DNA from: DATARH01 sp036268075
GTDB lineage: Bacteria > Pseudomonadota > Alphaproteobacteria > ATCC43930 > CGMCC-115725
DNA length: 64,000 nt
Direction of reading: 5' to 3'
Assembly: GCA_036268075.1 (NCBI GenBank)
Contig: DATAUV010000117.1
Span: forward strand, 186,001 to 250,000
Below are positions 7,527 through 14,246 of the stretch, piece after piece (within the stretch, counting starts at the first letter, position 1; the number at the start of each line of letters is the position of its first letter). A model generated the notes under the pieces. The model saw nothing but the letters and a program-made list of their open reading frames with translations. It did no database searches and was not told the DNA's origin. Position numbers and translations under genes: made by a program.

Positions 7527-9024
7527 CAGGGCGAGGCTGCGCCGCGGCGACCGTGCCAGTTTCCCGCGTGCCTTGGTGAAAGGTGCCGGCGGCGGTTTTG
7601 CCTACCCCCGACTCATCATCATCGTGATCAGCGCCTCCCGGCTTCGGGGCGGCGGGCTCTTGCGGATCGGCGGCGGGTGCCGGCGGGTTCGCGGCTACGC
7701 TGAGCGGCACCGGGCCCGACAGTGTGTCGACCATGAGCACGTCGCCATCCGGCATCGGGTCCATGCCGAGCTTGTCGCGGCCTTCGTTGCGGGTGAAGAG
7801 GCCTTCCTTGACCAGGCCCTCTATCATCGTGGCCTGATCTTGCGGCGCCAGCGGCTCGTCGACATTCCAGACGAACTCGAGGTCGGCGTGGCCCATCACC
7901 CGCTGGATGACGTGATCGGCGAGCCGTTTGACCCAGCCCATCAGCGGCGCCTGGCCCTCGTTGAGGGAGGCCTCCTGAACCGTTTCGGCCGTGGCTCGGT
8001 TGATCTGCCGGGTGAAAGCGTTCGGCGGCAGCGAGAAGGCGTAGCAGACCACGCGGGCCAGCCACTCATCCTGCTCGTCTTTGACCGGCGGGTCTTTGAA
8101 CGCGGAATACTTCGCGCCGCCCGGCGCCCAGACGAGGCGTGCCCGGCTCGCCGTGTTGCCGGCGAGTACCGAGTCGAACCATTCCTGGAATTGCCGGATC
8201 TGCTCGACATTCCAGCTCTCCGGCGCGCTCAGCATGCCGGGCGGGACGTTGCCCTCGGTGAAGTGCTGTAGCTGCTGGACCTGACGGCGCAACGCGATGT
8301 TGACCGTCATGATGATCTGCTCGACCGGACCGTAGCCGTACCGCTTGTGCGGGCGCGGGTTGCGCGGCAGGTAGAGCATGTCGTCGGTCGTCAGCAGCTT
8401 CCACGGTCGCCCGTGGATGACCTGCTCGTAAGCCGGCGCTGGCGGGCGCGGCCGGCGGCCGGTGTCGTCGATCAGAAGGTCGATCGTCGCGCCGTCGACC
8501 ACGTCGAGACCGATGACATCGCCGCCGCGGTTCCGGCGGATTTCGAAGGCCGGCGCGTCGAGCACCAGCACGTCCTCAAGGGACTCGCGCAGCCAGGTCG
8601 CAAAGGGCTTGTCGCCGTCCGGGAAGCGCCACAGCTCGATCAGCTTGTCGATGCGCGCGGGTGCGTCGGGCCTCGGGTTCTTCTCGTCCCTCGGCTTGAT
8701 CGACCATTCCAGCTTTTCGAGCTGATCCTTGCGAGTCTCGATCGCGAGCCGGGTGATATCGTGGCCGTCGGCGAGCGCGCGCAGCTCGGCGAACGACACG
8801 GGTTCGTAAGCCCGCGGCGTGTAGATCTGGTTGAGGCCGACCGGGAAATCCCAGACCCGGACCTGGGCGGGGTCAGTCGGCACAAGCGGATAGCCGGGCG
8901 AAAAGATGCCCTGATCGGGCGCATAGACATCCCGGAACTGGGTGATGTCATTCTGCGAACCATAGCCGCCACCCCACGTGTACGAGGGGTTGAGCGGCGT
9001 GCGCTTGCCGCCGGCCGGAGGCAT
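7408..9024 (-). CDS. Phage portal protein
   Basis: 538 aa, in the usual size range. Recognisable core: AYEPVSFAELRALADGHDITRLAIETRKDQLEKLEWSI, then the crown and stem region with LYLPRNPRPHKRYGYGPVEQI, FTEGNVPPGMLSAP and VCYAFSLPPNAFTRQINRATAE, which are portal signatures. The portal is the dodecameric DNA channel at the head vertex and binds terminase and MuF. From about residue 455 the chain is low-complexity (Pro/Ala, acidic) and its last 40 codons overlap the MuF gene in another frame. Upstream lie a 28-aa ORF and the terminase cluster. Confidence 0.88.
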   Translation of the reverse strand: MPPAGGKRTPLNPSYTWGGGYGSQNDITQFRDVYAPDQGIFSPGYPLVPTDPAQVRVWDFPVGLNQIYTPRAYEPVSFAELRALADGHDITRLAIETRKDQLEKLEWSIKPRDEKNPRPDAPARIDKLIELWRFPDGDKPFATWLRESLEDVLVLDAPAFEIRRNRGGDVIGLDVVDGATIDLLIDDTGRRPRPPAPAYEQVIHGRPWKLLTTDDMLYLPRNPRPHKRYGYGPVEQIIMTVNIALRRQVQQLQHFTEGNVPPGMLSAPESWNVEQIRQFQEWFDSVLAGNTASRARLVWAPGGAKYSAFKDPPVKDEQDEWLARVVCYAFSLPPNAFTRQINRATAETVQEASLNEGQAPLMGWVKRLADHVIQRVMGHADLEFVWNVDEPLAPQDQATMIEGLVKEGLFTRNEGRDKLGMDPMPDGDVLMVDTLSGPVPLSVAANPPAPAADPQEPAAPKPGGADHDDDESGVGKTAAGTFHQGTRETGTVAAAQPRPDDRNRALLDQEARQLLRRAGARRSGPAQPVARAQESRGG

Positions 9025-9039
9025 GGCTGTGACCTGCCT

Positions 9040-9126
9040 TTACGCGGAGAGGGCGATGGCGACGACCGCCGCGGACATGCCGAGGGCGAAGATCATCAGG
9101 GCGTTGTCGGCGAGGCGCTGGATCAC
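9040..9126 (-). CDS. Very small single-membrane-segment protein
   Basis: 28 aa from a GTG at 9126 that overlaps the TGA of the preceding gene as GTGA, the same coupling seen repeatedly in this prophage. After MIQRLADN the peptide is one hydrophobic helix (ALMIFALGMSAAVVAIALSA). It ends 16 nt before the portal start. Size and overlap argue for a genuine coupled micro-gene, but no family is recognised. Confidence 0.45.
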   Translation of the reverse strand: MIQRLADNALMIFALGMSAAVVAIALSA

Positions 9127-9785
9127 GGGCGGTGCTTGAACGTCTCAAGGTCGACCCCGAGGGCAACCGCCGCAGCAGCGACGGCGCGGGCCGGAATGGT
9201 GGCGGTCTTCGGGTTGCGGAGGTGCGGGCCGATCGCGCTCAGCGCGCCGATCAGGATGCCGGTCGCGATGTCCTCGCTGTAGCCGTGCACCTCGGCAAAG
9301 GTCCGCAGCGGACAGCCCCAACAGATGACGTACCAGAGGGCTTGACCAGCCGGCGACAAGATCCCGCCGGCGCAATTCAGCGTCATCGCTACCAGCTCGC
9401 GGCAAGCCACCTCGCGGAACTCGGTGCGGGGATGGCCGAAGATCACGGCCACGTCGGAAGCGTCGGCTTCGCGCAGCCACGAGAAATCGATGTGGGAGTT
9501 CTTGAAGGCGGTCCTGAGGTCGACCGCGGCCCCGTGCATCTCGGCGCTGAGGAGATCGTCGTCCCACATCGCGTGCAGGAGATCGGCCAACAGCTCGTAA
9601 ACGAAGAGGCCGTCGATCACCGACACCTTGCGGGGCACCGAGGCCAGGATCGCGGCCATCGACCGCGCCCCGTCATAGGCGAACTCGCCATCGGCCGCGC
9701 CGGGGATGACATCGCGGAACGCCCGGGAATAGCCTGGCGCTGTGTCGCGCGCTGCCAGCGGCACATCGGCTTCAGGCAATGTCAC
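9123..9785 (-). CDS. Hypothetical phage protein between terminase and portal
   Basis: 220 aa, unrecognised. The start overlaps the end of the large terminase gene by 14 nt, and the stop is coupled to the next small ORF. The sequence is mostly helical with an aromatic and Cys-containing centre (LWYVICWGCPLRTF) and an acidic middle part. It contains no signal peptide. Genes at this place vary among phages, so the position gives little information on function. Confidence 0.6.
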   Translation of the reverse strand: MTLPEADVPLAARDTAPGYSRAFRDVIPGAADGEFAYDGARSMAAILASVPRKVSVIDGLFVYELLADLLHAMWDDDLLSAEMHGAAVDLRTAFKNSHIDFSWLREADASDVAVIFGHPRTEFREVACRELVAMTLNCAGGILSPAGQALWYVICWGCPLRTFAEVHGYSEDIATGILIGALSAIGPHLRNPKTATIPARAVAAAAVALGVDLETFKHRP

Positions 9786-11208
9786 CCTCCACTTCGGCTC
9801 CGGTCACGGTCGTCTTCTCGCGCTGCGCTTCCGCAGCCGCAGCCTGCCGGCGGTACAACTCGAAAATTCCTTCGCTGGCGATGGGCTCGACCAAGATCTC
9901 GCTCAGCCCCCACACCAGCGCATCAACCCGATCCGGTGAGTAGCCGGCGGCATTCCGATCAAAGTCCGACGTGAAGGCGCACATCTGATCCTCGAGCTGG
10001 GGGAACGCACCGACGTGGTGGACACGCCCCTGCTCGTAGAGTGCTGCTACGGGCTCGGCCCGCGTGACCTTGCCCCGGCTCGCACGGATCGCTTTGTAGG
10101 CGACGTTCCAATCGACAACCCGAATCGTAGCCTCGACCATCTCGCCGCCGTTGTTGACCTCGGCGATGATCCGGTCGGCCGAATGCTGCCGATATGCCGC
10201 GATGGCGAGGCGGGCCCATTCGGTAGGCGCGTGACGACCGGATAGGTCACCGAGCACATAGCCGTGCTCGATGCCATCCGGCGCTGGGGCCTTACCGACG
10301 ACGATGATACCGGTCTCGTCCGCGTCCTCGCCGCTCGTGGCGGCAGGGTCGATCGCGACGACGATGCGGATCATGTCGGGACGCGGTGCCGTCAGGCCGA
10401 GGCGGTTATCGTCAATTCCCTTCCGCGACCACAGCGCGCCCGGAACGTCATCCAGGATCTCCGCGTCGAGCTCCTGGCGCCCGAGACGGGTGCCCTCGTA
10501 TTTCCGCACGATGCTGGTGAGGAACGCTGGCGCGAGGTTGCGGGCGTTCTCGACCGTCCTTCCCCGCACGACGGCGGTGTGAGGATCGGCCAGCAACCCC
10601 CTGACGAGCTTGGTGGGCTTCGGCGTCGTCGTGACGATCGCGCGGGGGTCGTCACCGAGCCGGAGCCCGAACATGAGCATGTCCCATGCTTCGGGATACC
10701 GCCACGCCGCGAGCTCGTCGCACCAGGCGAGATCGTGTTGCGGTCCGCGCAATCGCTCAGGTTCGTCGGCCGAGAACGTTGTAGCGATAGCTCCGTTCGG
10801 CCAGGTCAGGCGGCGCTTGGACGGCTCATACAGCGGCCGGTGCCATGCCGGCGAGATCGTCAGAAGACCGCTTTCGCCCTCGACCATCACGTTGCGCACG
10901 TCTGCTGCGGTCGGTCCGACCAACGCTATGCGGCGCGCGATACCGGTCTCGACAAAACCCCTGACCGTCTCGGCCCCTACCCTGGTCTTCCCGAATCCTC
11001 TGCCGGCGCACAGCATGAAGACACGCCAGTCGCCGAGGGGCGGGAGCTGGCTGGGTCGTGCCCACCAACCGCGCCAGGCCCAGGGGAACCGCAGCGCCTC
11101 ATCCGGGCTCAGCCCCTCCATCACCGCCCGGCGCTGTTCCGGCGTCAGTTCCGCCAGCAGCTCGGCGGGCGATCTGTTCGAGGAGGGCAAGATTTCGCTG
11201 GCGGGCAT
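9772..11208 (-). CDS. Phage terminase large subunit
   Basis: 478 aa. Packages DNA through the portal. The ATPase domain has a Walker A (CAGRGFGKT, residues 67-75), Walker B with Asp-Glu at 164-165 (LAWCDELAAW) and coupling motif VTTTPKPTKLVRGLL. The nuclease half begins near VVAIDPAATSGEDADETG, where the Asp residues are expected to bind metal, and includes IIAEVNNGGEMVEATIR and DRVDALVWGL. Length is normal. It overlaps the preceding small gene by 110 nt and the following gene by 14 nt. Confidence 0.93.
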   Translation of the reverse strand: MPASEILPSSNRSPAELLAELTPEQRRAVMEGLSPDEALRFPWAWRGWWARPSQLPPLGDWRVFMLCAGRGFGKTRVGAETVRGFVETGIARRIALVGPTAADVRNVMVEGESGLLTISPAWHRPLYEPSKRRLTWPNGAIATTFSADEPERLRGPQHDLAWCDELAAWRYPEAWDMLMFGLRLGDDPRAIVTTTPKPTKLVRGLLADPHTAVVRGRTVENARNLAPAFLTSIVRKYEGTRLGRQELDAEILDDVPGALWSRKGIDDNRLGLTAPRPDMIRIVVAIDPAATSGEDADETGIIVVGKAPAPDGIEHGYVLGDLSGRHAPTEWARLAIAAYRQHSADRIIAEVNNGGEMVEATIRVVDWNVAYKAIRASRGKVTRAEPVAALYEQGRVHHVGAFPQLEDQMCAFTSDFDRNAAGYSPDRVDALVWGLSEILVEPIASEGIFELYRRQAAAAEAQREKTTVTGAEVEGDIA

Positions 11209-11431
11209 CCGTTACCGACGTTTCGATCGGGCCTCCGTTGGGGCCGCTGATCTCGACGCTCTTCAGGTCGGGCAGGGACTTCTTCAGCAGCCCGAGGCCG
11301 GCGACAACTTGGCTGGCGGTCATTTTGACCCGCCCAAGTGCATGCCCGGTAAGGCGATTTACGAGCTGAGTGGTCTGGATGCGCTCACGGGTGAACTCGT
11401 CATGCCGCTGCTTGCGCGTGCGGGCGGCCAT
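11099..11431 (-). CDS. Putative terminase small subunit
   Basis: 110 aa. The motif GRVKMTASQVVAGLGLLKKSLPDL followed by KSVEISG is typical of short proteins just upstream of large terminases in alphaproteobacterial phages, usually called small terminase or packaging protein. The C-terminus is Gly-rich and overlaps the large terminase by 110 nt. The N-terminus is basic (MAARTRKQRHDEF). The call relies on the motif and position. DNA recognition at pac or cos is inferred. Confidence 0.6.
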   Translation of the reverse strand: MAARTRKQRHDEFTRERIQTTQLVNRLTGHALGRVKMTASQVVAGLGLLKKSLPDLKSVEISGPNGGPIETSVTDARQRNLALLEQIARRAAGGTDAGTAPGGDGGAEPG

Positions 11432-11789
11432 CGTAGATCACTTCCCTTCGTGGCGAGGCGGTCCGCTCGGGGATCGGCTCGCAAATCCATCCGGTGTCGT
11501 ACACCGTGACGATGCGGTAGCTGGAGCCGGCTAAGATCCGGCGGGCGTAGAAAATCTGGACCTTCAGGCCCTGGGGATCGGGGGCGTCCCGATAGTGAGC
11601 GGGCCAGAACTCGGCATAGAGCGCGTCGCGGGTGACGAGACGGCCGAGACGGGCGACGAGGAACGTGATGAGCTGCCAGGTGCGAGGCTGGACGGCTCGC
11701 GCATCCTCGCCTACGACGACGAGGTGTCGGTCGGTGTCGAAAACCGGGGCGATCGACGGTACTATGACCGCGTCCGCGCTCGTCGCCAT
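11400..11789 (-). CDS. Free-standing winged-helix DNA-binding protein (OmpR/PhoB effector-domain type)
   Basis: 129 aa from ATG 11789 (MATSADAVIV). Residues about 30-100 match the Trans_reg_C fold: QPRTWQLITFLVARLGRLVTRDALYAEFW, then LKVQIFYARRIL and the wing YRIVTVYDTGWIC. No receiver domain is present. In two-component systems this fold binds DNA after phosphorylation. Here it sits alone, overlapping the small terminase gene by 32 nt, so it could be a late-gene activator or a packaging-site binder. The longer frame to 11837 lacks a better ribosome site. Confidence 0.65.
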   Translation of the reverse strand: MATSADAVIVPSIAPVFDTDRHLVVVGEDARAVQPRTWQLITFLVARLGRLVTRDALYAEFWPAHYRDAPDPQGLKVQIFYARRILAGSSYRIVTVYDTGWICEPIPERTASPRREVIYDGRPHAQAAA

Positions 11790-11851
11790 CTTCCCCCGCA
11801 ACGTTCTACTCGCCCCTTTCAATGAGATAGCGCCCAAAGGCGATTTTGCAA

Positions 11852-12670
11852 TCAGCTTGCGCGACTATCGCGTGAGGGCGACCCGGTCTCGACCAACTCC
11901 AAAATCCGCTTCACCTGGGCGGCGTACCATTGGGCGCCGCCGCTCGGCGGATTGATGCCCCACTGGGTCAACCGGGCCGCGATGCGGCGCAGCGAGGTGT
12001 CGCCGAGCAATCGGGCTTCAGCGATCCGCGGCAGCACGTCCTTCGCGCGACTGACCGACCGTTGCGATTGGGCTTTCCGGCCGAGGTAGCCGGTGTGCCC
12101 GTCGCCGGCTTTCATGCGCGGGCCGCCGAGCCGGGTGATCCGGTTGCCGGTCTTCCGCGAGATCCAGAACCCGTCACGCTCGATCGACGCTTTGACGACC
12201 GCCAGTGCCGCTTTCGTCCGTTCCGAGATAAGCCCGGCCTCGAGCTCGGCGACCGCGGCAAGCATGGTGACCATGAACTTGCCGATCGGTCCCGGCGGTA
12301 GCACCGGAACCTCGGAAAAGATGATACCGCCCTCACCGCTGCCCTCGACGAGGGTCAACAGGAAGACGGCGTTGCGGGCCAGGCGGTCGAGCTTCCCGAC
12401 GATCAGCACCGCCCGTTTCGAGCGGCACGCGGCGAGGGCTTTCGCCAGTTGCGGCCGGTCACGATCGGTGACCTTGCCGGTTTCGATCTCGGTGAACTCG
12501 TCGACGATCTGGCCGTTCTCGGTGGCGACGCGAGTGGCGACTCTCGCCCGCTGATCCGCCAGTCCAAGGCCGCTACGGCCCTGTCCTTCGGTCGAAACCC
12601 GGTAGTAGGCGACGAACGGCGTTACCGCAGCACCGCGTCCGGCGGCCATCAGCGAGCGCGGGCGGGGCAT
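11852..12670 (-). CDS. Serine recombinase (resolvase/invertase family)
   Basis: 272 aa. The catalytic domain opens with VAYYRVSTEGQGRSGLGL, where the Ser is the predicted nucleophile, and contains VGKLDRLARN with the conserved arginines. LISERTKAAL leads into a long helix and a C-terminal recombinase domain (LLGDTSLRRIAARLTQWG). It is intermediate in size between small resolvases and large serine integrases. It sits inside the prophage, far from attR, while a tyrosine integrase is at the end, so an inversion or resolution role, or a relic of a second element, is more likely than integration of this phage. Confidence 0.83.
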   Translation of the reverse strand: MPRPRSLMAAGRGAAVTPFVAYYRVSTEGQGRSGLGLADQRARVATRVATENGQIVDEFTEIETGKVTDRDRPQLAKALAACRSKRAVLIVGKLDRLARNAVFLLTLVEGSGEGGIIFSEVPVLPPGPIGKFMVTMLAAVAELEAGLISERTKAALAVVKASIERDGFWISRKTGNRITRLGGPRMKAGDGHTGYLGRKAQSQRSVSRAKDVLPRIAEARLLGDTSLRRIAARLTQWGINPPSGGAQWYAAQVKRILELVETGSPSRDSRAS

Positions 12671-12726
12671 CTTGGGGGTGTTTCAACCGTATCCGCTCGT
12701 TGCGACCGTTGTTACGGATCGCGGGC

Positions 12727-13314
12727 TCAGCGCTCCGTGTCGTCGAAGTGGCGCTTCAGGGCGCTCAACCCGTCGCGGGCGGCGGCAAGTTGCGCCGGCG
12801 TCTGCGGGAAGAACTCGTAGACGACCAGATTGTCGACGGCACTGGTGACCCGATAGCCGCGACGCTGAAGCGCCCGGCGGGCCGCGAGGTAGTCGAGACG
12901 GCGGGCCGCGAGGTAGTCGAGACGGCCATCCTCGTCGTCGGCGCTGTCGTCGACACCGCGATTGCCGGCGACCGCCACCCCCATCAGCGAGGGAGCATGG
13001 ACCCGGCGCACCGCTCGGCCGAAGAGACCGGCATATCGCCGGCCGGCGTATTGCTCGCCGCCGTCGACCATGTCGCGGCGATAGAGGATGCCGAGCGGGT
13101 CGTCGCGAACCCTGCGGTCGACCTGATCGCGCGCCGCGAGCGCGTCGACAAGAGCCGTGCCGCGAAGACCGGCCTTCGTCAGGGAGGAAAGGAGGTGCGG
13201 GTTCGCCCGCAATGCCCGCTGAGCGCGGGTTTCGAGCGTGCCGCGGTCGCCCTCGGGTTTGGCGCGGAGGCGACCCGACGGGTTGCGCTCGCCGGACTTA
13301 CGTGGTCTGCCCAT
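12727..13314 (-). CDS. Hypothetical phage protein with a 24-bp in-frame tandem duplication
   Basis: 195 aa from ATG 13314 (MGRPRKSGERNPSGRL); other starts at 13344 and 13353 are possible. The basic N-terminus resembles small phage proteins that precede terminase modules. The C-terminal half contains RRLDYLAA twice in tandem. The rest is helical and charged, without recognisable catalytic motifs. It is separated by 56 nt from the serine recombinase and by 77 nt from the upstream gene. Confidence 0.5.
   Translation of the reverse strand: MGRPRKSGERNPSGRLRAKPEGDRGTLETRAQRALRANPHLLSSLTKAGLRGTALVDALAARDQVDRRVRDDPLGILYRRDMVDGGEQYAGRRYAGLFGRAVRRVHAPSLMGVAVAGNRGVDDSADDEDGRLDYLAARRLDYLAARRALQRRGYRVTSAVDNLVVYEFFPQTPAQLAAARDGLSALKRHFDDTER
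12877..12924. repeat. Two tandem copies of a 24-bp unit inside a coding sequence
   Basis: Exact 24-bp units at 12877-12900 and 12901-12924 add eight residues to the protein in frame. This looks like a recent slippage or duplication. Confidence 0.9.
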
Positions 13315-13391
13315 TGGCACCACGACCAGCCTGCATTTCGGCATGGCTACCACACGATTGTTAGAACGGCGTTAGAGAGCGCGGAAAGCGT

Positions 13392-13856
13392 TCAATGCCG
13401 CGGAGCAGCCTTAGCCTCGGCGACCTGCGATTTGACGGCCAGGTACTGGTTGACCGACACCGGGAGCAACTTGACGACCGCCTCCATGACGGCGTGGCGC
13501 GTGGCCTCGTCGTCGTAAAGCGCGAGATTCATGGCGATCTGCTTCGCCATCTCCATGACCGCCGATACCAAGGACACCCCCGACTTGGCGAGCCGGGCAA
13601 CGTCCTCGGAGAGCTGGGTGCCCCATTCTCGAAGGAGCCAAGCGGGGTCGAGGGCATCGACCGGCCTGTACCATTCGAGGAAATCGACCTCGCGCCTCGT
13701 GAACCGCTCGCACTCGCCGTCGGGGCGGACGGGAACGAAGACGATCACCGCCTCGTCGTGGGTCTCGTCGCGGGCCCGGCCGAGGGCGAAGTAAAGGCTG
13801 CCGTCCTCGCGATTCTGCCAGACACCGCCTTCGACGAGGGTTGCTGGATCGGCCAT
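13392..13856 (-). CDS. Hypothetical phage protein
   Basis: 154 aa from ATG 13856, whose ATGA overlaps the stop of the preceding gene; the longer frame to 13946 is rejected on this basis. The N-terminal half is beta-like (WQNREDGSLYFALGR, AVIVFVPVRPDGE) with charged residues. The C-terminal half is helical (VARLAKSGVSLVSAVMEMAKQI). No family recognised. It sits in the operon between ribonucleotide reductase and recombinase. Confidence 0.55.
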   Translation of the reverse strand: MADPATLVEGGVWQNREDGSLYFALGRARDETHDEAVIVFVPVRPDGECERFTRREVDFLEWYRPVDALDPAWLLREWGTQLSEDVARLAKSGVSLVSAVMEMAKQIAMNLALYDDEATRHAVMEAVVKLLPVSVNQYLAVKSQVAEAKAAPRH

Positions 13857-14233
13857 CAGGCCATGTCCTCGTCGGCGGGGGCGTACTCGGGCGGCGGTAG
13901 GCGCCGGTAGTCGGAGGCACCGCGGGGACGCCCGTAATCGGCCCATTTCCGAGCGGCTTCCTCGGTCATCGGCGTGACGCTGAAGATCGCGCTGCCGCCG
14001 TAGACGAAGGTTTCAAACCGCTCGCCTTCCTCGAGGAGAGGTGCGCCGGCGGCCACCGGAATGTCGACCCGCAGCATCTTGGCGCCGAACTTCTCGATCT
14101 CACGGATCCGGCCGTAGTGCTTCCGGTGCCCGAAGATCTCGACGCACGCCCACACCTCGTCGGGCGCCTCGGTATCGGCCAGGCTCGACCCGTCCAGCCA
14201 TCCGGCAACCCGCTCCGTCGCACGATCGCTCAT
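13856..14233 (-). CDS. Hypothetical phage protein
   Basis: 125 aa, starting 13 nt after the ribonucleotide reductase stop. The central region reads as a small beta barrel (WACVEIFGHRKHYGRIREIEKFGAKMLRVDIP) and the C-terminus is Pro-rich and acidic. The motif ETFVYGGSAIFSVTPMTEEAARKWA resembles small phage proteins found beside replication genes. Function unknown. Confidence 0.6.
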   Translation of the reverse strand: MSDRATERVAGWLDGSSLADTEAPDEVWACVEIFGHRKHYGRIREIEKFGAKMLRVDIPVAAGAPLLEEGERFETFVYGGSAIFSVTPMTEEAARKWADYGRPRGASDYRRLPPPEYAPADEDMA

Positions 14234-14246
14234 GATGCTCTCTCCC

